Origin: Zantedeschia hybrid cultivar
Taxonomy: Eukaryota; Streptophyta; Magnoliopsida; Alismatales; Araceae
Length of the DNA stretch: 64,000 nt
Assembly: GCA_030544215.1 (NCBI GenBank)
Contig: JARZZO010000002.1
Span: 27,155,395 to 27,219,394 of the forward strand
Direction of reading: 5' to 3'
The notes below the pieces were generated by a model that worked only from the letters and a program-made list of their open reading frames with translations, searched no databases and was not told the DNA's origin. Made by a program: the position numbers and the translations under genes. Below, in pieces: positions 1 through 11,052 of the stretch. Each line of letters starts with the position of its first letter. Positions within the stretch are counted from its first letter, which is position 1.

Positions 1-1329
1 CATTACAACCATCTAGTTGCCCATCAACGGTGCAAACAGTTCCTATCTATTCTAGCTACACCATTTTATTCACCACTATTATCTTGTTCGATGCTATCAA
101 AGGCGATTGCCTTACTCACCTAGGTAATGAAGTAGGTTGAGGCAAGCCAAAAATTCCTCACCTTGCCTCATGTTCACCTTACTCATCTAGGCACTTGCCT
201 ATAATGTCATTGTCAAATGCTTGTTTATTTTTTAATTGTGGTACTACTTTTTCTTATTCTTAATTATTTCAAAGTGGCTAATACCTCTCTTAACAATGTC
301 TAGTGCCCTTTTTCTCTTATATGCTGTCGCATTTTTACTTATTTATTGTTCCTAAGACCATCCACTACTTATATGAGTGCTTTATACAAATTGGTTGTTA
401 CATATTGGACATGATCAGCGTTTTCCAGAGTCTTACATATGGTTATCTTGGATGTTTTCTTTATTTTTCTTATACTACCATTTTCTTCCTTCATGGCGCT
501 TTATGGGAGAGCACATTTTCTCAAACGCCTAGGCATTTGAGGCTGAGGCAAACCCTTGGTTGCCTCGCTCGCCTTTTACTACATAGATTTTGCTCTGTTT
601 CATTGTGACAAAGTTAAGACATTTATCCTTTCAATGAATAACAAATGGATTTTCTTTGGGAATGCATAGGAAACAATGGATCACCTTGTTGTGAAGCATG
701 GGATTGTGATTGCAGTTAGGAAATAGCTAAAACAAACATCTCTAGGATAGATATCAGTCTCAAATTGATGTAGCTGCCGCAGGAATGAAAATTGATGCAT
801 AGAGTCAAAGGAGAGAAAATATATGAACATTGATACTGGGAGTAATGCTTAAGAGACTTGGTATGAAGGATGTTAAGATTTCAGAAATTTTTAAATGCCC
901 ATTTGAGATGGTCAGGTCTTGTTAAATTTCTGACTGGCACCTGTATATGACTGGGACTGGAAATTAGAGATTTTCAGGCATCCTCAATTTTATGTAAATG
1001 AAAAAGATATGTCGCCTAAGTAGGTAAAGGGGTGAATTTTTTTTATTTTTTATTTTTTTTTGGGGGGGGGGGGGGTTTCTTCCTCCATGGTTGTGACGTT
1101 AAAATTGCGTCTTTGTAAATAGGATTGCCTACTATGTTATGTGTTCACTGCTGTTATATTTGATATCCTGACCAAAATTGATATCAAAGCCCCCCTGCAT
1201 TGAAAAGCTCGAAAAAGTTCTAATATATCAGTCAGCAGTAGTTCACCTGTATCTAACCGGACCTGGATGACTTAATATTACCATGCTCAGAAACTTCCAT
1301 GTTATGAACTATTATTCTTGTCAATCCCT
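1..1329. other. Non-coding stretch, probable intron or intergenic DNA
   Basis: I see no credible coding exon. A diverged pair of segments rich in the phrase GCCTAGGCA/TTGAGGCA (about 110-200 and 525-570) recalls a dispersed plant repeat. A T-rich then G-rich homopolymer run lies at about 1038-1075. If the PLAC8 gene downstream has its usual first exon upstream of this window, this sequence is part of a very long intron. Confidence 0.4.
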
Positions 1330-3010
1330 TTTGTTTTTGGAAAGTGACAATAAGTCACAATTCATTAAGAAAAAGGGTACCACAAAAAAAGTACAATAGG
1401 GGAGAAGACCCTGACCACCGACACAAGAGCAAAGAAAAAGAAAAACCTACAACACATCACCCTAACCCTCCCCCCCCCCCCCGAAGGCACTAAAAAACAA
1501 GGAGCCCCCTCTGGACTACTCATCAAGAGAATAAAACAGAACAGAACATAAGAAAAGGAAAAATATTACATCACAAAATGTAATTTCTCCAAGATTTCGC
1601 CTTGAGGATGAGCTCATCAAATCTCTGTTGATTACAGTTCACTGCTAGGCTCCAGTCTTTCACTGAGGCTATAGTTATTGTAAGGATATCATACACTTTA
1701 TTGCATTCACCTCTAGATTTCCTTTTGTTCCTTTCATGCCACACTGCCCAAAGCATAGCAGGGACAAACAAGGCCCAAGCCTCTTTATGATCAGAATTCT
1801 GGCACAACCCATTCCAATACCTCATCAGGTCTAAAACTGATGGATGTTCTATCCACCTGATATCTAGGGCTTTACACAGGGTCTTCCACAACACTGAAAT
1901 AACACCACATTCACAGAACAGACGATTCTGATCTTCCTCAAACACTGCACAGCAAACACATTTAACATCCTGAATATTTGGTTAATCTTTTTGTTGCTGG
2001 GTAGCCTATTCCAAACAATTTTCCATAGAAAAATCTTGATCTTGTTGGGAAGGAGCTTAGACCAAACCAATCCTTTCCCCCAAACCCTGCTGCCTCCATC
2101 ATCCATAACTCTCACTATGGAGTTGACTGAGAACTTCCCATTACTATTCCATTTCCAGAATCTTCTATCTACCTCGTTGCTCCTTAATTGTACCTGATTG
2201 ATAATTGCTAACATACTGTTCAATTCCTCAAATTCCACATCTGAAGGAGCCCTTCTCAGAATAAGATTCCAGTTGCCTTTGCGGATATCATTCACCACCT
2301 GGTCCACTGATGCCTCTATTAGAAACTGCAGAGAAAAGATTGATAAATTTCTCCGCAGAGTCAGCTCACTCCACCACTTATCCTTCCAAAGGACTTTATC
2401 TCCATTTCCAATGTGCAGAGCAAAGGAAATAAAAATAAAATCACTGGTCTTGACAATTTGTCTTGAGACAAATTATGAGAAGATGAAGGAATTAAATCCC
2501 ACGTGCTGTTATGGGAGATGTATTTTTCTCTGACAATAAGAGCCCACAGAGAATGTGGCTCTTCCCCTAGTCTCCAAAGCCATTTCGCCAACATAGCATA
2601 GTTAAAAGTCTCTACCTTCACCAAACCAGCTCCCCCCTGCTCCTTATTCCTACAAACATAATCCCATTTGATCAAATGTAACCCTTTCTTCTCCCTTTTT
2701 CCTCCGGACCAGAAAAAAGACCTTCTAGCAGCTTCAATCTTCCTCAATCATCTTAGGTGCTTTGAATATAGACATGAAGTAATTGGCCATAGAAGAGAGA
2801 ACAGTCTTGGAGAGAATCCATCTTCCACCTGCTGAGAGTAATTTTCCTTTCCATCTTTCTAGTCGTGCATCAAATTTCTTCACAATCACATCCCAACTAT
2901 TACCTTTTGTGGACCCATCAGTCAATGGCAGTCCAAGGTACTATAGTATTCTTTACAAATCTTTTGTTGGCAAATTACTTGGATCTACTCCTGCATGAAT
3001 GATGGAATGA
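1330..3010 (-). mobile_element. 5'-truncated LINE (non-LTR retrotransposon), degenerate
   Basis: Minus-strand ORF pieces follow the order of the C-terminal half of a plant L1-type ORF2. First is the end of the reverse transcriptase (YLGLPLTDG and GGRWILSKTVLSSMANYFMS, about 2760-2945). Next is the FFWSGG...WDYVCRNKEQGGAGL segment (about 2600-2745), then the zf-RVT region (VWSKLLPNKIKIFLWKIVWNRLPS, about 1970-2120). Last is a tail with MLWAVWHERNKR (about 1700-1770). The pieces are in different frames, so the copy carries frameshifts and stops. Endonuclease and most of the RT are absent, as expected of 5' truncation during insertion. A short A-rich 3' end on the minus strand lies near 1330-1340. 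The copy is inactive. Confidence 0.85.
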
Positions 3011-3924
3011 GTAATTCCTAAAGTTGCTTTCCGGGAAAGGTGCTGCTAATAACATGATTTTTCTTCCAAGGGAATAGATGATCAATCTTTAAAAAAAAAA
3101 AAGACTGGCTGTTATGAATATCAAACAGCAATAACCAGAAGTTCTTCTCTTAAATCAGGCCCATTCAATATCCTATTCTTCTTTTTTAAGGAGCATGTGC
3201 ATGTGATCCAGTTTTTAATCAGAAAGAAACGCTTCCCACTATTTTGTTGGCATTGAATCTTCCTACATGGAAGAACTTCTGCCTGTAAGTGATTCCATTA
3301 TTGAATTTGAACTGAAGAATATATGAAGACAGAGAACAGAGAAAGACAAAGTAAGCCCAGAATAGTGACCCCAAAACAAAAAGGATGGCAGTGAATGATT
3401 GAATTTTATTACAAAACCATGTTCAATAGTTTGACAATATTCTAAGTTGAGGATGGTTACATTTTGCATGCAATGTGGCATTTATATTGTGAAGCTATGG
3501 CAATAATCTTTAGGTGTCACTCTCAAGCTGAGCAAACCATTCTGGATTGATCATAAGAAAATAAATTAAAGCTTTATTCTTAAGATAATCATGTCATTGT
3601 TATTCTCAATGATTGCTTGATGAGAAGTCTAGGACCGTTTCTAGTTTAATGCTACTAGTGGGTATCTGGGTGTCTGCGACAACTTTTGCTTTGGTGGAAG
3701 GAGGCTATCTTGTTCCTCACTGTACTTTTAATTTCTTCCTAGATAAACTGACTTTGACCCTAAGTGAATGTGAAGTAGGAACTTGTGAACTGTGCAGTTA
3801 TGCATACAGGCACAATTCTGGGGACTTGTAGCAGGACAAAGAAATTTCCTGTAACCTATGTAAAGTTATGTTGATGTTTATGTTTTCCTTTGATAGAAAA
3901 TGTACTTTCATTAATTAGATAAAC
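3011..3924. other. Non-coding stretch
   Basis: AT-rich, with only short ORFs in all frames and no family I recognise. Probably intron of the PLAC8 gene. Confidence 0.35.
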
Positions 3925-4720
3925 TTACATCAGGGACAAAGGGGAATGGGAAGCACAGGGGTACAAACAGATGAGAAGACAGGACACTGGGAAAACAAGA
4001 CAGCACAAAAAGCGCATCATAGGTTGGGAAATACAACATAAAAACTCAGGCAGGGTAGTAACCATTCGATAATAGGCCCAAACAACAGGTACCAGTGGGC
4101 GAAACTGGCTTCTAATCTCGCTGGAGGAGATGGGCACCAGAGAGAGCAAGGAAGTAATGAGCATCTTCCGACATCCAGTCTTTCTCCACGAAGTAGTGTA
4201 GGGGATGAACAAACGCACCACCTGTAAGCTGGAAGAGACCTGCAAACTTCATGGCAGCTGAAGGGCGCGGCTGAAGCTCGGATACACGCCTTTGATTGGG
4301 ACGTGTAATGATGCACAGGACAACGAACTTCGCAGCCGGAGCTGCCAATTCCATAGTTGGCTACAGATAAATGGAGGATGCGGATGACGTGCAGAAGAAC
4401 AAATCTGGCACCAACCAAAGGGCACCCAGAGGGCGACCAGAGCCTCAGAAAACCTGCAGAAGAAAGAGGAAGGGGAGGGAAACAAGAAAAGGGGTAGAAA
4501 TCTGGCTCACACAACACAGCAAATGAAGTGACAAGGAGGAGATAGGAAGGAAACCTAAAGCCGACAGGCCGATGAGGACCCGAAGGGTCGCCAACAAGAG
4601 AGAACACCCATGACAAAACTCCCACAGGGGGAGACAAAACTAGGTATAGGAATACCTACCTAAAAACCTACCTCAGATGGAAGGGTGACGGCAGACGAGG
4701 TGGGCAAACGGCGACGGAGA
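3925..4720 (-). other. Candidate minus-strand transcript with 80-aa ORF and leader intron
   Basis: An ORF of 80 codons (4112-4354) has balanced composition and an internal FAGLFQLTGGAFVHPLHYF segment. It is preceded on the minus strand by about 130 nt of leader. Upstream of the leader is an intron-like stretch: a donor-like GAG|GTAGGT near 4670-4680 and a pyrimidine-rich TTCTTCTGCAG acceptor near 4455. Upstream again is a C/T-rich leader (about 4680-4720), like plant 5' UTRs. The stop is followed by more than 150 nt of untranslated sequence. I do not recognise the protein. It could be a real small gene, a captured gene fragment, or chance. It lies just left of the LTR element at 4963, which may have separated it from its promoter. 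Confidence 0.3.
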
Positions 4721-4769
4721 GGTGGATACAAATCTGCTGGGGATGGTGACAGGCGGAGGGGGTGTTTTG

Positions 4770-4837
4770 TTTGTTTTGGGGGGGGGGGGTGTTAACAAAC
4801 AAACTTGGGGAGGGAGGACCTGGAGGAGCACCCCCCC

Positions 4838-4868
<31 letters not shown>

Positions 4869-4871
4869 AAA
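4770..4871. repeat. Homopolymer tracts (G, C and A runs)
   Basis: A run of G at about 4779-4788 is followed by an approximately 28-base C run (about 4831-4858) that passes straight into an A run. This produces long proline, glycine or lysine ORFs on both strands that are low-complexity artefacts. The lengths may be unreliable because such runs are error-prone in sequencing. Confidence 0.8.
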
Positions 4872-4962
4872 GAAAAGAAAAAAGAAAACAAACAACCCAA
4901 ACAAACCACGGACAACAGCGACGAAATCCGGCAAGAAGTCCTCCTAAACAGCAAGGGGTCCG

Positions 4963-5372
4963 TGATGCGGGACGAGGGGGGAAGAGGGGAGAATGGGAGG
5001 GAGGAACCTCGGCCTCGCACCAGAGGATTGGGGAGTTCCCGGCGTCACACCGGGGACAGTTTCCTTGGCGTCGCACCAAGGAAGATGGGGGGGGGATGGG
5101 GCTCTCTCTCACAGAGAACCGTTTCTGCACGCACAATACATAGGTATTTTTTTTTTTTTCTTCTCTCCCTTTTCTAAATGAAAACAACATACATATAGGA
5201 AGTTCTGTAACTCCTGACTCTTGGAGATCCCTATCAGACTCTTAGACTCCCCTCCCTCATTTACGTTTCTGTCACTCCCCTAGAAACTATAAAAGCACAT
5301 GATGGACCATAAAGGGTCCTAATAAAAGCACATGAAGGAGCTCCCAACATGCATGCATCATCTTCTGCATCA
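4963..5372 (-). repeat. 3' LTR of the non-autonomous element
   Basis: 410 bp and about 98% like the copy at 7829-8244, starting TGATGC and ending GCATCA. The end of the internal ORF runs into it. Confidence 0.92.
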
Positions 5373-6303
5373 ATCTCCCCTGGTTCGAAAAAACTCGTCC
5401 TCGAGTTTTGAAATGCGCCAGTATAATCGAGCGGACGATTGGATCATCTGTGGGAGTCTTCAAGCAGATAATCATATCAAGAATCACCACCCAGTCTGCT
5501 GTATGTGAATCACAGAAAGTCTGCCATATCATATCCACGGGAGACTGTAGCAAGTCATACATATCCTTGTACAGAGTAGCTATCATCACATCTTCAGTAA
5601 ATGTTGGATGAAGTTTTGAGTCAGCAAAAATATCATCAGTAATAAGATGTAACTCTGCCTCAACAAGTAAGTCCTGATCCCATGAGATAATAGGAACTGG
5701 TGCAGTATGAAGTAGATCTGTGCAAAACACATCATCGTAGATGCGATCCAATCCTGACCGTCTAAATAATGCGTGATCCCAACTGTGAACCACCCATGAG
5801 GCATCAACTTCGAACACTGTATCAACAATCAAATGTAGTCCAGAAGTAATGAATAAATCGTGATCCCAACCAGTAATAGATGAGGGTGTCATTTTTGCTA
5901 GACAAGCTAATAACTGTTGAAGCTTCTCCTGAGTATGATAAGTAGAATTGAGAATGCGAAAGGGTATATGGTAACCCTCAGGTCGTAAAAGACAATCCCG
6001 CCCTGTGGGATCAATCACAACTTGTCGCACGTCCATCCATTCTTTGCCCAAGCTAATATATGAACCCTGTGGTGTAACCTTGCACCATGCATGATCATAA
6101 TATCTGACAGATCGGGAAATGCCTTTGCCCTTTAGAAGATGGGAAAATTGCACACAAGCTCTGTCTCCAGAGACAACTATATAGTCCGTATGGGATAGAG
6201 AATCTACAATTGATTGCGAAATAAAATTAATGAACGGACTTGCAGTAAGAAACACCATGGCTTGCATAGAATCGGATAGGTCCACCTCAAACGTAAAGTC
6301 CAT
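5287..6303 (-). CDS. 338-aa retroelement ORF with three tandem repeats, function unknown
   Basis: Single open frame inside the LTR element, ending in its 3' LTR. Residues about 142-232 contain three tandem units of about 30 residues with the pattern WDHDLF..SGLHLI.D.VF. In the second and third units it reads WDHALFRRSGLDRIYDDVF and WDQDLLVEAELHLITDDIF. The last ~40 residues come from a frame-shifted reading of a conserved gypsy polyprotein tail: in the neighbouring frame the DNA encodes SRTSFFEPGEIDAEDDA, a common end for plant Ty3/gypsy pol. The ORF may therefore be a rearranged remnant of a polyprotein C-terminus rather than a new protein. I recognise no catalytic motif, signal peptide or membrane segment. 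Confidence 0.5.
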   Translation of the reverse strand: MDFTFEVDLSDSMQAMVFLTASPFINFISQSIVDSLSHTDYIVVSGDRACVQFSHLLKGKGISRSVRYYDHAWCKVTPQGSYISLGKEWMDVRQVVIDPTGRDCLLRPEGYHIPFRILNSTYHTQEKLQQLLACLAKMTPSSITGWDHDLFITSGLHLIVDTVFEVDASWVVHSWDHALFRRSGLDRIYDDVFCTDLLHTAPVPIISWDQDLLVEAELHLITDDIFADSKLHPTFTEDVMIATLYKDMYDLLQSPVDMIWQTFCDSHTADWVVILDMIICLKTPTDDPIVRSIILAHFKTRGRVFSNQGRLMQKMMHACWELLHVLLLGPFMVHHVLL

Positions 6304-6459
6304 CGTGAGGAAACGTACCTAGGATTCCGACTTGTAAGACAAATTGGTCTGGATAGAGCAGATGACGTGCAGATCAATGCACCACTAGGTGAAGAAGAGC
6401 TGACGAGGTCCGTCTCGCTGCTGGGATGCCAACGGTATGATCGGTGCGCAAAACGGGGC

Positions 6460-6880
6460 ACAAAAGATCACCTCGATATACATGCAGAAGTGGCACGCAA
6501 ATCTATGCAAATCGGATCTGATGTGTGCTGAAATTGGATGGGCCTCACTGAGACGAATCCAAAGTCACTGACGGTGCTCAAATCGGAGTCCGGGACGACT
6601 TCGAAACGGTGAACACAAGTGTCCTCGTAATGCGTGCAAGTGCGGCACGTAAAACAAGGCAAGTCTGGCTGCTGGCCGCTGTGAAATCAATGCATCGGGA
6701 GACTGGCACGCAAATCGAGACGGTTGACGTGGGCCTCGAGATGCACGATCAAGGTCCTCGATATGCGTGCTGAAGTGGCACGCAAAACGAGGCAAGTCAG
6801 AAACGCAGCACTTTGGATCTGGGATGGCCTCGTCAAGACGAACTCAACGAAACAGACGGCACGCAAATCGGAGTCCGGAC
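6460..6880. repeat. Diverged short repeats in the element's leader
   Basis: The phrase GGCACGCAAA(A/T)C, often preceded by CCTCGATATGCGTGC..AAGT, recurs with variations near 6471, 6625, 6757 and 6860. Units are about 130-150 bp apart. They lie in the 5' part of the minus-strand non-autonomous LTR element and do not encode a continuous frame. Confidence 0.5.
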
Positions 6881-7140
6881 GAGCTCCGTACGTGGGAGGT
6901 GCACTAATAGTCCTAGTTGCAACACTGTTGCACCCCCACGAACCAGGTCTAGCTGGGCTTGGACCAGATTGAACCTTGGCTCGGACCAGTCTGAACTAGA
7001 TAGCTCGGACCACCTGGGATCCTCAAAACCTGGTCAGACAAAGTAGCAGCTTAACCCATGGGTTCCTTTTAAGTGGGAATGGCTCGAACCAGGGAGGGAT
7101 GGGGCTCGGACCCAGGTCTGGTCAACCAGGTTGACCTGGC

Positions 7141-7800
7141 TTGACCGGGTTAGTACCCTTTAAAGGGCACGTGCCTTTTCATCCTCCCACCTTTCTTCTC
7201 CTTCTCCTTTCTTCTTCTCCTTCTCCTTTCACCCTAACAGAACCGGATAGGAGAGGAAGCTCCAGGCGTGGGGGGAAAGGGGCTCCGGCGGTGGACGGCG
7301 TCGGTAGGTTGGGACTGCGTCGACGGCGGCGTCGAGCAAGCGCGGCGGAGGCGGACGACAACGATGGCGGTGGTGAAGGCGGCGGCAGAGGCGGGCGGCC
7401 AACGGAGCGTCAGCGACAGCAGTAGAGAATGGCGACGGCGACGACGTGGGGCTGCGACGGCTACCCTGGTGGCTTCGGTGATGGGAGGCGGCCTCGACTC
7501 CAATGGCAACGGCTGCCGCGAGTGACGACGGCAAGCGGCGGGCGATGATGGCGGGCTGTGGCAGCGGCAGCAGGGGCTGGCCAGCGCGGTAGTGGTGAAG
7601 GCAAGGCAAGGCGGTGACGGCCACCGCAGTGGTCGACGACGACGAAGGCAAGGCCGGGTAGGGCACGTGTTGCCGGAGGCCAGTAGCGGCGTCGACGAAC
7701 GCCGGCAACACAGCAGACGTAAGCCTCCAACTTTGTCTCTGTTTCCTCTTGCCTCCTCTTCTTCTTCTAGGAACGTTGGGTCATGAGAATGGCCCAAAAA
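7141..7800 (-). other. GC-rich leader of the non-autonomous element
   Basis: Very GC-rich, with overlapping open frames on both strands (Arg, Ala, Pro rich) and no family similarity I can see. It lies between the PBS and the internal ORF, the place of a long 5' leader. The open frames are explained by base composition. Confidence 0.5.
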
Positions 7801-7828
7801 AAAAAATTCTGGCTCTGATACCAAAAAC

Positions 7829-8244
7829 TGATGCGGGACGAGGGGGGAAAAGGGGAGAATGGGAGGGAGGAATCTCGGCCTCGCACCAGAGGATTGGGGA
7901 GTTCCCGGCGTCACACCGGGGACAGTTTCCTTGGCGTCGCACCAAGGAAGATGGGGGGGGGGGATGGGGCTCTCTCTTACAGAGAACCGTTTCTGCACGC
8001 ACAATACACAGGTAATTTTTTTTTTTTCTTTCTTCTCTCCCTTTTCTAAATGAAAACAACATACATATAGGAAGTTCTGTAACTCCTGACTCTTGGAGAT
8101 CCCTATCAGACTCTTAGACTCCCCTCCCTCATTTACGTTTCTGTCACCCCCCTAGAAACTATAAAAGCACATGATGGACCATAAAGGGTCCTAATAAAAG
8201 CACATGAAGGAGCTCCCAACATGCATGCATCATCTTCTGCATCA
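7829..8244 (-). repeat. 5' LTR of the non-autonomous element
   Basis: 416 bp. The tRNA-Met primer-binding site lies immediately to its left (downstream on the minus strand), and the right-hand GTCCG target duplication follows at 8245-8249. Confidence 0.92.
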
Positions 8245-8771
8245 GTCCGCTTCTAATGCAGTCTAAAGTTATTTTGATTGATAAAGTGTTTCCTCATGTG
8301 GAACATGACACCACTCATTCTGCCTTGCATCCATTCTGGAAGCAAACATCCTTAATATATCTGTCATTCTAGGAGAGATGTCATAATTCTTTTCCCTGAT
8401 TGAGGCATGTGGTTATGCGTTTGCTTATAAAGTAAAACATCTACCCTGAACATGAGAAAATGTATAGAACCTTATAAGATGAAAGATGCTAACAACATCA
8501 GGAGTTTCTTCTTGTTGTTAGTATGCTGTATAGTTGTGTCAGCTTAACTGCATCCTGTTAAGTGATACATATGCATGATCTTTTGATCAAGTTTAGGGAC
8601 ATCCTTTTACTACTTACAACTGGTAATAGCCTAGTACACAAATATCTTGCCATATTCTCATGCAGGTGAAGTGAGCTTTATCTGTAATTTGCAGATAATT
8701 TTCTAGCTTTATTTATGTTGCAACTCTTATCAGATGCATTCTTAGATGAAGTTGTTTTCCTTTTTTGATAG
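8245..8771 (+). other. Intron of the PLAC8 gene, 3' part
   Basis: No ORF of note. It ends with a T-rich tract and the acceptor TTTTTTGATAG just before the exon at 8772. Confidence 0.6.
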
Positions 8772-10010
8772 GTTGGACAGGGTTATTTTGCCCATGTGTA
8801 CTGTTTGGACGCAATATTGAGAGGCTGAGGGAAGACATCCCTTGGACTAGGGCATGTGTTTGCCATGCTATCTTTGTCGAAGGAGGCATTGCATTTGCAG
8901 CTGCTACAGCATTGATTCCTGGTCTTGACCCTGGGACATCGTTTCTTATCGGCGAAGGTTTGCTGTTTACCTGGTGGATGTGTGGCATCTATACTGGACT
9001 GTTTAGGCAATCATTGCAGAAGAAGTACCACCTTAAGGTAATTGCCTTTTCAACCCTCCTTCCCAAAGAAAACGAGAAAAGCTGCTACATGCCAACACAT
9101 TATTTTCAATAATGAAATTATCAAAGGACTATAGATTAGGTTTAGATGCAGACACTGTTTCGGACTTTCATGCATCGTTTGGATACTACCACTGCATCAC
9201 CCCCATATTTCTGGGTTGGAATTCCTTGCGGGTGGGTTTCTCTGCAAGAAAGAGGTCATAGGAACATTGCTTGATTTGATGGCTTACTTGTTCCTGCTCA
9301 TTCACAAGTAGAGGCCATACCAGCAGGGTCTCTGATTGTACATGGATGTGGAAACCCCAGTGTACTGGTGCAGGAAAGTTCATGGAGTTGTGAAGGAATT
9401 CTAGCCATGTAAGCTCTGTGTGATGCATGGAAAGGTTATTGCTGGGTGAAGTCAGGATATTCAGGGACCGACTCTAAGTTGCCAGCCAACGGGGCCACCA
9501 ACATATTCCACTTCAGAAAGTACTCGAAAGGCATTCTTCTTGCTTTATCCTTGTGCATGCCCATTGTTATGCCACTATCCTTTTGACAGATCTTTGGTCA
9601 ATTCAATTTACCTTGGCATGGTATGCATATGGGATAGTTTTGGATAATCAACTCTTCTATTATTATTGCTTCAGTTGGGTTCCATGTGTTTTCTGATGCG
9701 ATTTATTGGTGTAGGAACCTTGGCAGCATTTGCATGTTACATACTTCGTTACATCCATTGACTTGCTGATGGCTTCCCTGTGTTACCATTTCTACAGAAC
9801 TCTCCATGTGACCCGTGCATGGTTCACTGTTGTATGCACTGGTGTGCACTGTGCCAAGAGCACCGAGAAATGAAGGGTCGGCTCTCTGATGACGTTGTGA
9901 TCCCTTCAACAATCACGAATCCACCACCTGTGCAGGAAATGAGCATCCCAGTTTCTGAGAATGGAGTTCAGCAGAATCAGCACAATTTAGAGATGCAAGC
10001 TTTACATTAA
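8772..10010 (+). CDS. CNR6: PLAC8-family protein, cell number regulator 6 type (last two exons)
   Basis: Exons at 8772-9037 and 9798-10010, joined by a 760-bp GT-AG intron (AAG|gtaatt ... tctacag|AAC) that keeps the frame at K|N. The first exon has the PLAC8 core WTGLFCPCVLFGRNIE..REDIPW with the CPC cysteine motif. It continues with CHAIFVEGGIAFAAATALIPGLDPGTSFLIGEG and the second hydrophobic stretch. The last exon gives NSPCDPCMVHCCMHWCALCQEHREMKGRLSD and a tail with NPPPVQEM, diagnostic of the CNR6 subgroup. Family members are small membrane proteins linked to organ size, metal transport or calcium-channel-like roles. The N-terminal exon (usually ending DPESC) is not in the window: the acceptor phase needs a split cysteine codon from an exon upstream of position 1, so the intron would exceed 8.7 kb. 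Confidence 0.9.
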
Positions 10011-10134
10011 ATACTGCCATCACTGGTAACAAGAGAGGAAGGGAACAACATCGAAGAAGGGAGAATTTATTTAAATACTGCCATCACTGGTAACAAGAGA
10101 AGAAGGGGACAACATCGAAGAAGGGAGAATTTAT
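10007..10134 (+). repeat. 64-bp tandem duplication spanning the PLAC8 stop codon
   Basis: Two copies, 10007-10070 and 10071-10134, differ at only a few positions. The first begins with the TTAA that contains the stop codon, so the duplication extends the 3' UTR without changing the protein. Confidence 0.85.
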
Positions 10135-10388
10135 GTCCATGTTCGTGTCTTCCTGTCGCTCTTTTTCCCCTCGTCTTGGAATCAGCATTATGCTTACTCA
10201 ACATATGAAGGGATTGGTTTTTGCGTTATTTTTTTTCCTTATACTTGAAATGATAGACGACTGTCAACTGCACCGGAGAGCAACTTGATGTCATTCCTAT
10301 GCCTCTCTTTCTTCATAGGAATCTATGCAAACTCCTGGTGGGTTGTAGATGTGCATGCTCTTTTGGCATTTTCCGAGTAATATTTGCT

Positions 10389-10837
10389 GCAATGCATGGG
10401 ACAGCGGCCGTCCGATTGGACCCGATCGGACGGTTGTGTGCAGCCTGTCCAAAATTTAGGGGGACGGTTTGGAGGCGTTTTTTAATTTTATTTTTGTTTT
10501 CTTGTCAGATTTTTTAAAAAATTTTGTTGCGTCCGAACAAAAATTTGAAAGTACATCTGGATTGTTCGGATCGGTCTTAATCCGAATATATATATTTTTT
10601 AAAACAAATATGTTGCACGTAAATTGAGATTTGTGTCTAATTTTTTTTTTTTAAAAAATATGCATTCGTGTAGGGGCTGATCCGAATTTTTAATCAGACG
10701 TTTTAAAAAAATTTAAAAAATCCAACAAGAAAATAAAAAAAATTGAAGAATGTCTTCTTAAATTTTGATAGGCTTCACAACAGCTGTCCGATCGGACAGC
10801 TGTGCCATGTCACGCCATGCTGTGCAGCAATGCATGG
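10389..10837. mobile_element. MITE-like element with imperfect terminal inverted repeats
   Basis: The ends carry inverted GACAGCGGCCGTCCGATTGG and (reverse complement, right end) GGCACAGCTGTCCGATCGGA. An 11-bp direct repeat, GCAATGCATGG, flanks the unit at 10389-10399 and 10827-10837, compatible with a Mutator-type 9-bp or longer duplication. The middle is AT-rich with long A and T runs and no ORF. The right inverted repeat lies about 20 bp inside the flanking repeat, so the exact ends are uncertain. Confidence 0.5.
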
Positions 10838-11052
10838 TATTGAGTAAGTATTACTCTTTCTGAAGTGATAAAGATCTTTGGACTGTCCGTGACATGTTAA
10901 AGGAGTAATACAAGGTACAGCCCTGGCAGCCCGTCTGATCGGGATGGTTGTAGTAGCAGGTAAAAGTATTAATTTTTTTATTTCCTAAAAGGTCGGATGG
11001 AAAGGGATAACATTAAGATCGGATGATTAAAAAAAATCAGAAAAAGATAATG

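Larger units (their letters stand above)
4963..8244 (-). mobile_element. Complete non-autonomous LTR retrotransposon (gypsy-derived)
   Basis: Two near-identical direct repeats (4963-5372 and 7829-8244) start with TG and end with CA. They are flanked by a perfect 5-bp target duplication, GTCCG (4958-4962 and 8245-8249). A primer-binding site for initiator tRNA-Met (TGGTATCAGAGC read on the minus strand, about 7811-7822) abuts the right repeat, so the element runs right to left. A purine-rich tract precedes the left repeat on the minus strand. The interior (about 2.46 kb) has no reverse transcriptase, RNase H or integrase; it holds one 338-codon ORF. I count only about six substitutions between the LTRs apart from homopolymers, so the insertion is fairly recent. 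It probably sits in the intron of the PLAC8 gene. Confidence 0.93.

Noticed and set aside
4668..5190. Several overlapping ORFs on both strands with poly-Pro, poly-Gly and poly-Lys
   Set aside because: They are produced by long G, C and A homopolymers and by the LTR sequence; no frame continues with protein-like composition.
7141..8062. Overlapping GC-rich ORFs of 60-256 codons
   Set aside because: They lie in the leader and LTR of the non-autonomous element, overlap in several frames, and show only composition-driven Arg/Ala/Pro content.
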